Positions 12,801-27,800 of a DNA stretch of 41,179 bases are shown in pieces. Source of the DNA: Phoronis ovalis (Eukaryota; Phoronida; Phoronidae); the NCBI GenBank assembly GCA_028565635.1, contig JAOXYB010074721.1:1-41179 (forward strand). The letters are read 5' to 3'. Within the stretch, counting starts at the first letter, position 1. Every line of letters starts with the position of its first letter. The notes beneath the pieces are model-generated. The model saw only the letters and a program-made list of their open reading frames with translations. It did not search any database and was not told the origin of the DNA. Position numbers and translations under genes: made by a program.

Positions 12801-15800
12801 TCCCAGAAGTCAATATATATACACATAGGGGGAATATACCAATTAAATATAGATTAATTATAATAAAAAAATAACGTGGGAAATTGTGTTGTTTTTTTGT
12901 TGTTGCAACTACAGATGTGCTGATAACCAGGTTTTTAAGTTCATATAGGTCTCACTTTAAAGAAAGAAGAAGAGTGAGTGTCAGAGATCTTCACCCTTTG
13001 TTGGTGTTAAACTACAATTTGTAAACTTGTCTTGTTATCTGCTCAAACACATCATAACATCTGTTAACATATGTTGTTGATATCTGTCCTTCAGTGGTTG
13101 ATGTGTCTTTCCTTGACTCTTTTCACAAAGGCCAAGATTTGAATAATTGACCAATTATTTTACACTTTCTGTTATGACCATTATTTTGGATTATTGAATA
13201 GGTTTTAATCCTAACTGGTCTTAACTAAACAGAAGTTGTTTAATTTTTGATGATACCTTGTGCATGAGAATTATGTCTTATATTTTAGGTACTGTGATGA
13301 GAATCCCAACTTATTCAAGGTTAGGTTAGGGTTAGGTGGTGGGGTCAAAAAATGTTTCAATTTCTCAAATTATAAATTTTTGTTTTGTGGAAAAGAAGTT
13401 AGTCTGTAGTCCAGACTGTTTTTTGCATATTATTATTGTAATATCATTTATTGTAAAATATCATAATATTTGGTTGTATAATATTACACATGAGCAGAAA
13501 AAATCATGTAAGTCCCTAAAAAGTGTCAATACTTGTTTTATTTAATATATACACCTTTGGGTGTACATTTGATACTGGGTGAACATTTGAAACTGGATAA
13601 ATATTTGATACTGGGTTAATATTTGATACTAAGTAAAAGGTAATGGTGTAAACTAAAAAACAAGAAAATTTTGACGTTATAAATGAATAAGGTTTAAAAA
13701 CACCCATAAGGGACCGAGGTCAGTCTAAAAAGAAGTAGACAGACCCAGTACTATCTATTTGCAATAACAGCATCAGAGAAGTGCTATTAGTGAAAATATG
13801 AAAAATGTACAAAATACATGTGGTTTAATACAAGGGTGAGTCATTCAAAAAAATAAGAGATTTAGAATACTGCAGTTCTATTAGCATAATCCTTAACATA
13901 CTTATCAGTGGTAGTGACCTCTAGGGGAAAACAAGCAGATCATCTGACATTTTGGTAAATTTGATCACTAGACTATTCAAGTGATCACTAGGTTTCAAGT
14001 CAGTGATACAAGTATGTTCATAATTTCCTGGTTTAAAAGTTTGTCTAAGAAATGTCACTCACTCACATGTGTGACCAGAAACCTCAGACAGAAACTTGGC
14101 AAGTTTACAGTACATGCAGCATGGCCATATCATCAGGTCACTTACACTAGGCAACAACTTGTAAATTTTTCAAAACAGTGATGCTTTTTTTTTTGCTTCG
14201 TAATACAGCAAGCAGCACAAAATACTATTGTGTTTCATAGTATCTACCTAGTCATGAACCATTTGGCATTATAATGCTAATTGCTTGGACTTGATACCCT
14301 AGGCTCACTATATCTGCCATGTTGGATGCACATTTTCTTAATAGTGCTTTTCTAATGGAAAAATTTTACTTGTGTCCTGCTAAGATAAAATTATAGTAAA
14401 AAAACCCAACAAACTTACCTTAATTTGTATAAATGTTCCTGTAGCTTTCTTGGACAGCTCTCGGTATTATATCCACTGCTTTATATACATTGTTTGTATT
14501 ATGAACTTTTACCTTTGATTGCTTGCATTCCAGGAAACTAGTCTATACTACAGCTAACGTATGCATCTATTTGTATTTGACTGATTGGTTTGATGTGACC
14601 CCCTAGAAAGGTATAACCCCCTAGCAAGCTAACAACCCAGACGAATAGTATTGGATTGTTCTAGTTTTATCGCTGTATTGTTTTCAGTGCGTAAATAATC
14701 CTAGCGTTATTCTCTGGAGTCCTACTTGAGCTGTTAACATCTTTGATTCATTCTGCTAATGTGTGGTCATTACCTAACGAAGTCTTGTTAATTAACTTTA
14801 CATGATATCATTTGATTTACTAGTGGCTATTCTTCATTCTGTAATCTAATAATTTGTACGGCAGGTGAACTGTAGCTAATCCCAATAGCTAAACAAATCA
14901 TACACAACTTAAGCTCTCTCCTGTGTGGCAGTAACACATGTGCATTAGATTTAATACTATAAAATTCAGTTCAATTTATTAAAAACATTAAATAAATTAT
15001 TACTCCCATTTCTTAGCGTATGATATTTTAATTTTTTTTGCTGTGTATCAGACCTATGCCCAAACTAATTAGTGCGCTAGAGTAATTAAATTATGTATAC
15101 AGGTGATCATGTATATATTTAATTTTTGCATATCAGCACTAATTATGTTTTTCTTATAGATTTAATTTGTTTTTTTATTTTTGTTTCATTAAGTTTCTTT
15201 TATTTGGTGTTGTGTGGTTTACATATTTGTGCACCAGAGCGTCATTAGGCTGATGTCTATTGTGCAAATGACAACCACAGTCTAAAAATACAAATTATGA
15301 CTTAAAAGTTTTCCCCCTCATCTACTCAGCTACTTGTTTTAATTGTTTACAAATATTTCATAAATGTTAATTAGCTAAAAAGTCATTACTACATCAAAGA
15401 TGGCTTGCAATGATTAAACAGTATATGTTTATTAAAGGTAAATTAACGAGAGAAATTATTTACTCAAAACACCTTGAAAAATGACATGAAACTTAACTGT
15501 AGCCAACTTTCAAATATTATGATATTAGTTTGTTATACTGTCTGATGTGTAATGTTTACTTGTAATCTTATTTAAACATGACATTAACGCATTAATATTA
15601 TGGTTTCATTAATAAGTGTTTGCCTTTCAAGAAAAAAGTACAGCAACCTGCATTATCTGCTCAGTAGCTATTGTGTATAAATTTGAAATATATATTTGGT
15701 ACCCCACAAGCAATCTTACAGTGCCTTACTCTTTCAAAGTAAGCATATGGTCAATGGATGTTCCATGGTGGTCTTATTCATGCAGCTTATCTGATGATGT

Positions 15801-18800
15801 AAGGGGGCCAACAGCTTATACTAGATACAACCAGTCTTCATTTTGCACTTGGGGATCCTTGTAAATTTCATTGATTATACTGTGACACAGTTAATAAAAA
15901 ACATAATCCTGCTATTTGGATAAGTAATTGAATTCTGTAGCCTAAGTAATTGTTTATTGAATCTCAATATTGTAGACTGGACCGATTTTACAACCGACAT
16001 AACCTTCTGCCATACTGACATCAATATGAATAAATCACTACGGAAATCGAAAAATATTTGTTCGATTCATTTTCTATAACCACAAAACAATATAATGCTT
16101 ATTTGTTTCTGCTTTGCACGCTTGGGGTAACGTTAGTCAATTTTTTACACCTGAATGAAAGGAGGAAATTCTTTAGCGTAACTTGGGGGTAGACTTGCCG
16201 GAAAAAATAACTCTCATTTGTTGTTTTCATGTGTTTACATAACCTAATAATTATTACCTTCTCTTTATTTAAACCAGGTATGATATGGATCAGGAATCTA
16301 TTGATGTTTGTGAGACCCTGTACTTAGTGAAAAAAGATATGCAACTTTTTGATTGCCTTTGCACATTGTTTCTTACTTGTTGACTTACGATTTACATCTT
16401 CCGTTATGCGGTTGTAGATAAAATGAAAATGTCCATAAAAGATGTCAATTGATCATTGCATCCTCAGTTGTTGTTTTTTTTCAATGAATGATAATTTACG
16501 AATATTTGCAAACTTAACAGCTACCATTGCATAACATCCACAAAAACTATATGTAAAAACTGATATACCTGGTGTGAGCTACTATGCCTAGTTAAGGTCC
16601 GGGTTTACATCTAGGTCAAGACCCTGATGAGTAGTTATACTATATCCTAGTAATTAAAACAGGCTGCAAAAACAGGTGATGCTTGTTGCTGTATTTTGAA
16701 AGATGGGTGCCATTATAAGGCAATTAAGCTTTCTTTGTATATGTTATAACATCCTATTGTATTCAAATTAAACATGTTTGAAGCAGTTCTACTGTGTTTT
16801 CAAAGATTGGTTACAAAAAAATAACAAATAAGTTTGTGAATATTGCTTGAGGTTTCAAAATAATAGGTACATGAATCTGGGTGAGGTGAACTTCACAAAT
16901 TTTGGGTAGAAAACTGGATCCTCTCAACTATTTTTCCCTGCAAAAAAACGGTTTACTAAAAAACCTGATTGCTAATTTTATGTGTATTGGAATACCAGTT
17001 ATTTTAATCAAAAAACGGATCAACTTAGCTTATTTATTCAAAAAGCCAGATCCACTTTGCTAATTCAGTCTGGACCCTTTCTGCTAATTTGGACAAAAAA
17101 CTGAATCCACTGTTGTAGCACTTCCCTATATAGACGGAAACCTGAGTACCCCTCCGGGACGTGAATGCTTTACTTGAAGTTTTAATTGAACATGCTAGAT
17201 GCTAAATATATCTGAAACTCCATAGTTTAATATTTTTTCGAACTATTTTTATTTTTGAAATATTAATTAGTTTTGTCTTTTTGTTCTTCAGGATTTTAAT
17301 TTTCTCTGTAATTTTTGGAGAAAGGGCTAAAATTTAGCAAAAACAAGTTTATGATTCGTTTATCCAGCAGTTATTGAGAAAGCAGTTTGTAAAAGTTGTT
17401 TAATTATTCTTACCTTTTCAGCCCGTCGTGAAAGAACAAAATTAACCCGTGATCAAGTTAATGTTTGGTTGAAGAAGATTCCAAGTCGATCCAATGGCAG
17501 TACTTCTATGTTTAGGAACCTGCACGACAAAGGTATAGATATAGGTTAAAACTTCTCCTGTATTACATTGTCACAGGGTGTTAAACCATAAAGCGAATAT
17601 TCATTTCTGTCCATGTAAAAGTGGGCACTAACATAATGCATCGAACATATGATAAAATATTTGAAAAACATATTATTATCGCAAATCTTAAACTTCAAGA
17701 CCATCCCACTGAAGATGTAAAATTTACTGTTTATAAAAGGCAACAACAGCCTTTCCTACCAAAGTGTACAAACTTCACAAACTGATGACTGCACTGAAAA
17801 AAAAATCCCAAAGCAGTATTATATCCACATTGCTGTTTTGCATAGTTCTGTATACCCAGAATTTACTCTTTTTGAATGTACACTTACAAAACATATGCAG
17901 TGTTACTATTCTCGCAGTCTATCTCTTGAAAACATGTGCTAAAGCACTGATGCATTCAACATATATTCAGATTATCCAAAATGCAACGTCTTCCTGCTTT
18001 ATATAGTTAAGAGTAATGACTATTCCTTAAAAGCTGCACTGTTCATCTCCTTGATTTTTCCCAATAGACTGAAGTATTTCTACACATTTATAATAAAAAT
18101 ACCAGAATGTAAAACTCAGTGGGAAGTCAGCTGTAGAAATGCATCCCAGAGTACACGCACATATGACTATTGTTAAAGCTTAGACTTGTGGTTTGATTTC
18201 TTGCCCGATTTTTACGTGCGTATGTCCACATTGTTCAAACTCACAACAGACGACTGTGTGTGTGTGTATTTATCTTAGACCTAAGCTAATTAGATTAAAA
18301 ATAGTGGTACTTTGTAACATTAATAGTGAAACTTCATGCAGTGCAATTGGGGATCTGTAAAAACTGCTGTGAAACGGAGACATTGATATATGTAAAGGGA
18401 AGAACTGTCCTGCATTCATCAAACAAATAATAAAAATTCCTATACATGATCAGATAACTAGGTTTTATCCCATTTTGTATCAGCAGATTGTGTTTTATTG
18501 ATGTCCGTTGTCTGTTGACATTAAAAATGCACTACAAATAGAGAAACCATAATGCATAAAAGAAACTTGGAACTGTCAACCCAAACAATCTCTACCAACT
18601 GAGAAATCAAATTTTGTTAGCTTGTGTTACAGACAACTTAACAAATTTTTTCCTGATCATGTTTGCTTGGTTTTAAAATGTAGGCTAATTTGCAATTTAG
18701 AAAAAAGTTGAATCAAATTACGTACCTTGTAGGTTTATTCTTCACACTAATATGTGAACATGCTAAGTTAAAATATGCTCTCTGAGTTATTTAAATTTCT

Positions 18801-21800
18801 CAAGACCAACATAATCAATTGTTTCAATTTTGCAAATTTTTGTTTCAGATTCAAAAACTTTTAAGTGTATTATAAGTTACAAATTCCTGTGTCTTTATAC
18901 CAGCTTAATTTTTGCAAACAGTAGCATCTTTCGTTTCAGGTCCAATAATCACAAAATGAAGGCGTATTACAAATGCCCCTAGTTTTTTTTTCATGTTAAT
19001 TGACATGGGAACTCATATTGTTGCACCATTATATCTGGTACATTAACACCATGGAGATAGTTATGCAGAGTATTAGTGCTGAAGTATTTTGTCATAAACA
19101 ACTATTTGATAACATTGATAACAAAAAGCTAATCAGATACTTGACCATCAACTTTCAACTTAAAATTTGACAGTTATTTTTCTGCATAAATATCACACAT
19201 GAATAAATATGAAGATATAACAAGAAAAAAACATGTTATAAGCCAGCAATGCAATGTTAGTGTTGTACGCAATGAAATGACAAAAGATTTTTCTTAAAAA
19301 TGCTCTTTCCTGGAATAATTGGGAAAATATGGTTTAAATCTTGCACATGTGCTATAAACCACAGAAATATCTTCCTATATGGAAGTACTAATAATCTCAC
19401 TTCACTCATCATTATTAATGACAGTAATAAAATTTCGTTTCCAGTACATTATCAACAACATTTCTTTCTACTTCTTGAGAATTTTGCCTACAACTAATCA
19501 TTATCCAAATCTCTATTGCTGGTAACACAGTTGGCAGCGTTTCATCAGATACCTTTATTGAATGACTGTGAAAACTATCCCTTGCTGGTACTGCTTTTGT
19601 TAACATGCTCACAGATTTGATATGTCATGGTCCCTGGTAGTTAGAAGATAATGACAGGTTCTTCATTATATACAGCTAAACATTGATGTTGAGTATACTA
19701 CCTGTTGAGTTGGTCTATTATGTAGACATCTGGGGTTGAATAGAACTGATCAGCTTCAGATTCCTTCTTCTCAACTTTGTATATCTATCAATTTGTTGGA
19801 TATTTACCACTTAATAAGAAATGAATTAGCCCAATCATCCTTTAACAACTTGGAGCTATTATCCAGGTGTAGAAATCATTGTCAATAGGACATAAGAGGA
19901 CATGAACACTTCAAGGAGATGTCCCAGCGAACCCAATGCCGTTTTAATTTGAGATGAAATCTTTGCAATAACTAAAAAGTACTAAACGTTTAATTAAGCA
20001 AAGCCATCCGAGCAAATGCATTAACAAAAACGAATAACTGGAAATCTTGGAAAATGGTAATTTCCTTATGATTGGTTAAGTTTGTTTTCTCATCTGCTCG
20101 TCTTCTTGAATTCAAAAACATACCTTGGAAAATACAGTTCCATATACCGTGTTTTTAACAAGCAATCTTGATCGAAAACTAATTTCCTTTAGAATTTACG
20201 AGTTTGTTTCACCACTGCTTGTCACCTCAGTGTTTTAACTGTTTGCTTCCAAATTGCTGCAGCTTTCCAGATGCAGATAAGTGACAAATTAAGAGAAGCA
20301 TAAATGTATCATCCTGCTTTCTTTTAATCCATGTATGTTTATAATAGTTGCTTAGTTCAAAGAGGTCCATTGTAGATTTTTATTGTGCAAAGAATTTTGT
20401 TTTGAGCATTCTTCTTTTTATGAGTAAGATCTGGCTCTATAAATTCTGGTCAAACTTTCTAAACTTTGTCATATAGATGAACAGACATGATATAAATATT
20501 TTTCTTCAAAAATTTGTTTCTGGAGTTTGTTAAAGTTGCGATGCTCTTCAGTACAAAGGTGAACTACTTGGTCAAAAATCTCTTGGAATGCTCAAACTTA
20601 TCAGATAATCCTGATATAAACAAGTTGCCAGTTACTTTAATAGCTGTATGCACAGATTTTAACTGGTGTGCTTGTTATCTAGAGCAGCAGTGTGATTTCT
20701 ACCCGACTAGACAAGACCTGTGAACTGTACCAATGAACTGTACCAATGAAACACTTGCTTGTAACAGAATGTAGCGGGGACGTCACAAATCTTATTTGAT
20801 AGTACTGACAGGCGTGGTTAGTCTCTAATCTCCTTGTTATTTTGTGTTTGGTTTCCTGTTGGAGAAAACCTGTGCTGCTGTTGTATCTTTCTAGATTAGG
20901 TGTCTACACGCCAGTAAAGAAATATTGCTGCCTAATACTGAATTGAATACATGCCTGAATTATTTTATCAAAAAATATTTGTAATTTCTTTGCATTTCTT
21001 TTATTTAAAGAGATTACACCTCCAGTGCCATCCCCTGCTGAACAGCCAGAAATCGTCCTTGGTACAAGATCTTTGTTTGCCTGCAACATTTTCTGTAGTA
21101 CTTACTATCTTTAGTAGGACACGTTTTGCCTTGAAACTTGCATTGAAATAAATAGGAACAAGACAGCGTAGTAATCTAATTAAAAATAGAATCGCATTTT
21201 GTATAAAAAATCCTTTGCCTAAAAATACTACTACTACAAAACAATTTTGTCTAATACTTAAGCCCTCTTCAGAGCTTTAAAAAGAACATAGAAGTCCATT
21301 AAAAATTAGTTTATCACAATTATAGATGAATGAAGAGCACCTATGGTGTCTGCTAATCCAATTTTACTCTGTTAAAATACTACCTAACAGTATTCAAGTC
21401 TCCAATTGCCTCTGCAGAAAACATTACTTTTACTACTAACTTGAAGAGCTATTAATGAGGTAGTAAGTGGACTTTTTCAACTTAATTTCACATTGGAAGC
21501 AAAATGTTTTTCTAGACAATCTGGTTTTATTCAGTGGGGTGAAAAAAACGTTTAATTGCAATAAAAATTGCATACTCAGTGAAAAAGTGACACTCTTATT
21601 TGTAAACCTTTAGTGTAATAATGTTCCTGTAGAAAAATCGGTATTTTTATAATGTTGAAATTTTAATTTTGACTTTCAGATGTACCCTTATTTTAAAAAC
21701 CTTGGATGACCTTTTAAGGTCCACTATGGCCACCATCAAGGTCCAATTTGGCCATTCCTGTATTGGACAGGCAGTAACTAGTAACATGTATTTTGTACCT

Positions 21801-24800
21801 GTTACAAGAATGAACATTCAAAAGTGTTTTTTTTACTAATACTCTAATTAACACACAGTTTAATCAGACAAGACATGTAGCTAGTTAGGAACCCCCCATT
21901 AGCACCACTGTAACTGCACATCTTGGTAAACCACAGGTATTTTTTTTGAAGAAGATCAAAGTAGTCTTGTTATCCCTTTATACAAATGTGGAAAAACTAC
22001 ACAACTGCAAGTGTCATATTTCAGTTCCTTAAATGTAAAAATTCCTGGGGGTTGTACAGAAATGTAATGTAATAAATAATAAAAAATATGGTAAATGGGT
22101 GCAAGGCTTACAGATGGATTTTTAAATTTAATCAATGAACAACATTGATGCTATCATTAATACAAGTGTTTGTACATTACAAACTAATAAAAGGAACATC
22201 TTGTTTGCTACTAAAAATGATTAATTTATTTACAAACTGCTATTATGTTAGGTTAATATTGTTAAGTACCTATATTCTGTATTGTTTCATTTTTGAAAAT
22301 AACTTTTGTGTAATTCAATTATAATTTAGCCTTTTAGTCATTTATGAAAGTAATATTCTTAAAAGCTAATCACAATACCAAAGCACTTTTCCACCTCCAT
22401 GGAATTCCTTTTTTCCACATCACAAATCTCATTTTATGACTAGAGCAGAATTTTATTACACAGCAAACAAATGATGATTATGTGCAGAAAGGAAACAATA
22501 GATACTTACAATACTTTACATAGAATCTACATTATAGAAAAAAATACAGGCCTCAGCAAGGAAAACTGTTATGATACTTATATACTACAATACACAGAAT
22601 AATATCTATTCCAATATTTCAAGAAAACTCAAAACAATACGCTACAAAATCATAGGTCTGTGTTTCCCAGGGTGCGTATTCTCTAATTTGCATGTTTCTT
22701 TTATACAAATTGAGATATTGCTATAATGACTCTTTTTTGCACTGCTTCACATCGGATTTATGAATGTCGGATTGTCACACAAACATGCAAAACCTGATAT
22801 TTCTATCTTAACTATTTGATCAGTATTTTCCTAATGAACACAAAGGCATGGACATACAAGAAGTGTTTCTCATCCTTCTGTATGTTGGTTTTCGCACCTA
22901 ACGGATTGTTCATAGGGGTTGGAGGTCCTGTTATGATATTCAATTTATGTTTCTGAATAGCCTATAGTAACCACTGTGGGAAAATTGGTAAAATTTTAAT
23001 ATACAGTTGTATATAATCAATTAATATTTTTAAAAAATGCAGTAAATATTCCTACCTTTAGAGATATATAGATCCTACATGTGTAGCTATGCTGTATCTC
23101 TTGTTAAGTGCCTGGAAGCTGCAACTGAATCAGCTCAAGTCCCTGTAATTACTGGTAGCTGGTAAATGTTACCATTCATGTGCATGCTTCATGCTGTTGG
23201 TGTCAGCCCAAAGTGTGGATAATTATGCTTCATAATTATGCCATGTCTCTCTAACAATTTTGAACCACTTTTATTTCTTTTAGTAATTTTGATAAATTAT
23301 GGTAATTATGTTGTAATTTGCACCAATTCACACCATTAGCTGTCTTTGAAAGAATAATGTATTTATCACACTTCATCAGTAGAAACAGTTAAATATGTGT
23401 TTAACTTGGGTGTATTTTTGCATAATGCAAAGAGTGGATCCTGTGTTATAATGTCCATTGGCCACAATAATCATGTTCATGCACACTGTATTTATTTCTC
23501 AAACTATGAATAAATTAGCAGTTTCTTTACTTAGATGGTGTTTTAATATGAGGATAGCAGGAATCCAGGATAACTTGCATCATTTTGTAGGGCACGCTAA
23601 ATGTCAAAAATGAAATATAAGTAAACCAGTTATTATTGAAAGTTTCCAAAAATCTTTGTGCAGAAGGCTTTGCACTATGTAAGTCAGTCAGTCTTTAGTC
23701 TGACTACAGAAAAGGATGAGAATGTGCTGTTATATAAATGCAATTCACAATCTCAGTGTGAGAGCATTGTTGGTATTGTACCCTGATATCAAACTGGCTT
23801 GAGAGTTTGTGAAGAGGTAATTTTTCAATGAAGAAATCATTTTTAGTGTTTAACTAGTAAATGCAAGTTTAAGCAGCAAAACTCTTAGTACATTTGACCC
23901 TGGCCTTGACTGGTATTGACAACAACCACTGAGATTTTTGCTTAAGTTAGCCAGTGGCCTATATGGACCATGTACAGCATAGATTAGACAATATTTATTC
24001 CACATCACCTTGTACAGTGTATGTCATGCTGATTAATTATAAGGTATTGTGTTGAAGAACTGAATGTAATGAGTACTCTGCTCACAGTTTTATAGAAACA
24101 CTTTCAGATAAACTTTCCCTTGTTATCATCCTGTTCAGTTGGCACAAAATTACATGATTATTTGTCTGCCTTTTTAGATCATACCAAAACAAGTATCTGC
24201 AGGTATTTTATTAGGTGTAATTTTAAAATTCCAGCACCCTTTTCTAGACTAAATGATTTTTCAAGCACGCATTAATTACATACTTTTTGTAATTTCTTTA
24301 AAACCTTCCAGGAGTTATTTCCTAAGCAGAATGTAGACAGTAATAAGGAAGTTGTTATTAATCATTTCCTCGGATATTTACAAAAACTTTCTGCCTGTGT
24401 AAAAAAAAAGAAAGATTTATGGAGTTGTTTTGTGTTTGGACAAAAACTTTTAAAAATGTCTTTTAGTTGATTCATAATTTCGTTTGGTAACTAATTTTGT
24501 TAAGACACTGATTTTCTATATTTTTGTGAAGTTATTATATTGTATAATGCCATATTTTGCTATTTATAATTTAAATTAAAAATATTGCTCCGGTTTAAAA
24601 AAAATGCAATACAAATTTAAACTGATTGTTAATAAACTTCTAAATTCCTATGATAATAAGCTGAATTAAACTAGAATGAAAATATTGGTTTTCTCTATGC
24701 ATGTTTTGTAGCTGGTTGTTAATATAGGTAACTTCATTCAGTTGCAAAGTCACTGCAATATATATATAAATGCAGTTCCCAGAAGTGGTTTAATTTGACA

Positions 24801-27800
24801 AAATAACTATTTTCGAAGTTGGAGCTAATGAAATGAAGAAATTACATAGCTGACTCAGTACAGTTTAAAAACATAAGTAGTGAAGATGTTATCAGGATGA
24901 TTTGATAATTGTAATAGGTTAAAAAGTGCTAACATTTTACTATGACAATGCAGGAGAGGCTTTATGTAACTCATCAAAACTTCAATATAACAACTTTATA
25001 GCTAACTATAATCATGAATATCTTTTTGTATTGTGCATTCATTTTATTTTATATTGTATCCATAGTTACAACCACCTCTTTTTACGTTACGTATCGATAT
25101 AAAAAATATTTCATTTGTGTAGTATGAATATTGGAATGTATGAACTACTTTTATGATGTTTAAATTACAAATTAATAGATGTAGTTACACTGCATAAAAC
25201 ACCTGGATTACAGCTGACTTGAGGCAAGTTCTGTGGTTTACATGTTTGACATATTATTACCACAGTGTCCATCAGCCTCCTAAAAATTGGGGATGAACTA
25301 GTTTTTAGAAAACTACCCTAAGTACAGAAGCATAGCAACATAGATAACAATTTAAAAAGCTTATCACATAGGCAATTATAAATTGAACACTGAACCGCTG
25401 GATATCTGTTTTTCATCCTTGCTGGCAAAGGAGATGAGCTTACAAAAACATACACAGTTACGTATGACTAATACTTGATCCATAAAATGTATCACACATC
25501 CTCCAGAAACTATTTTATTGTCGACATTAATGGCAAAATTGTTACATTTTGGCAAGAATTAATAAAGTTTAGTATTGTGCACTAATTTTCCAGCTATCAA
25601 GTAATAATCATCTAAACATGAATAGTGCCATCTTTTATTTAAATTGTGGCTTCCTACTGACTACTAAATTGTTTTGTTTACATCATTTACAGCATTTGTG
25701 CTTGAATGGATGTAATTTATGATAAATGTAAATTAACAAATGTTGTACACCATGCTTCTTGAAGTGCTGCAATCCTTTATATAATTGTCACAATTTAAAG
25801 GGACTCTCCATCTGTGATTTTATACCTCCCACTGGCTTGTAAATTGCTTGTTTACATATTTTACTTAATTCCCAATTTCATAAACAAATGGAGTTAGTTG
25901 TTTTTGAAAATGTAAATGCTTTGTAAACTGCCCTCTGTGAACTATATTAATAATTAACTTTTTTTTCCAGGAATTATCTCCTACACAGAGTATCTGTTTT
26001 TACTATGCGTTTTGACAAGTAAGTATAAAACTTTATTTTTATTCTATTTTTTTAAAAGATCATTTGCTACAGTCAGGCTTTATATTTAACAGAATTTCAG
26101 TCTGCTGTTCCTTTTACTGTCATAAATACTATGTAGAAAGGACACTTTCCATTCGGACCTAGTAGAAGCTTGCTGGTTCTGTTTCTGGTAATTTTGGAAC
26201 ATGGTTTTCCATGTTATATTGGAGATTTAACAGCATAGAATGAGGTGGCTAGCCCGGGGGTACTCATTATTTTTTGAATATGGGGATATGCCGCTGAACC
26301 CAATCCAAAATTTTAGCTTGAGGTAGCAAACCCAATCCAAATTTTTTGAAATATAAGGGTAGCAATCCAAAAATTTTAAATACTTGAGTAGCAATCCATT
26401 TTTACGCAAACTGACTGATACAAACCAAATTCCAAAAATCGTTTTACGGATACAAACCTAAAATTAATCCAAATTATTTGCTGTAAGCAGTGGATAGCAA
26501 TCCAATTTTTTAAATTTCTTTACGGTAGCAATCCAAAAAAATAGAGTAAGAAGTATACAATCCAAATCCAAAGTTTTCAACTGGACTGCACACCCCCACC
26601 AAAAAATACCTCAAGTATCCCCCAGGTGTGGCTAGGCCATGTTTTTTGGATGCAGCGGGACAGTATCCCAAGGGTGACACTGGTGGACACCCCAGGGAGC
26701 TCGAGGCAGAGGACGGCCAAAAACCACCTGGCGGAGGACGATAACAACCGATCTAAGAAAGCTGGGCCTGACATGGAGGCCGAGCTTACTTAAGTAAAGT
26801 AGAGTAATGGTTTTCCACCTAGCCAAATAAATAATTAGGATTACTGCTCATGCGCAGTAAGACTACTTGATTTGTATGTTTTCTTTCTTATTTCTTCCGA
26901 TTTTCAGCAAGCAGTATCTTAAAGGCAGCTATAGGTAGCACTGAATGTTTGACATACCTGGGATGGACAATTGTTAACCTTTGAGACAAAAGGTCATTCG
27001 GAGGTCAAATGTCTAATTTGCTTGAAAAGTTCAAAACTGATGTCATAGAGCTCAAGAACAATAGGTCCAACAAATTTGTGACATCATCAGGTCAAGAGGT
27101 GAAACCTCAAAATATATTACATATTTCAGGTTAAAGATAACCTTATACTGTATGAGCCCTAAACATGTTTACATAAAATATTAATAATTTATACCTTGTT
27201 AGTGCACATGGATTAAATGTGAAATACAGGATGATGCGTACTTTTTGTGCCGCTCTCTGTTTACTGAATACATGAGAAATTAACTGGAACATTTAGTTAC
27301 CACTCACTTTGAAGGAAATTGGAACAAGTAATAAGACAAATCCTTGAAAGAATCAAATGTTATGATGTTTTGTCTTATTACACGTTTCAGTTTCCTTTCA
27401 AGTGAGTGGTCACACGTTTTCAAAGTAGACATATTCTTTGATAAATTCAAGAATGCATCTTGAAGGAATACATTGTTAGCTATGTTTCCCTTCAAACTAT
27501 TTCCCGATTCATACATTTGGAGATACTGACATGTTTCTGCATCAAAGCAAGAGAAAAAAATGGCCGCCCCAAAAGTCTTTCTATGATCACATGTTACCTA
27601 CCACTGAAAAAAATGAATATTTTTTTCTATTGTTTTGACTCAGTTGTTTACTGATAGAGGTAGAAAAAGATGTGACATCATGGGGTAGGCTATAAGAGGT
27701 CAATCAAATGTAATTTTGTTTCTCTTACTGGTGAGTATGAATGATAACATATTGTATTTTCGACATGTAGCTTCAAATACATGGTATAATGGATCAGTGA

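Larger units (their letters stand above)
9808..17421 (+). other. Intron between visible exons 1 and 2
   Basis: A 7.6-kb GT-AG intron. It contains a near-duplicate 33-bp segment (12172-12204 and 12231-12262), a short telomere-like tract (13319-13336), an 18-bp minisatellite (13565-13636) and, near its 3' end, a mobile-element-like block (16865-17158). The longest open frame (10774-11118, minus, 114 codons) has no recognisable motif. I see no other gene. Confidence 0.85.

Noticed and set aside
13516-13707. Minus-strand open frame with VSN-x-x-P repeats
   Set aside because: Explained by the 18-bp minisatellite, whose unit is a multiple of three.
15616-15864. Plus-strand open frame of 82 codons with a tryptophan-rich part
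   Set aside because: Does not continue the MICU3 protein, no good start context or known domain.
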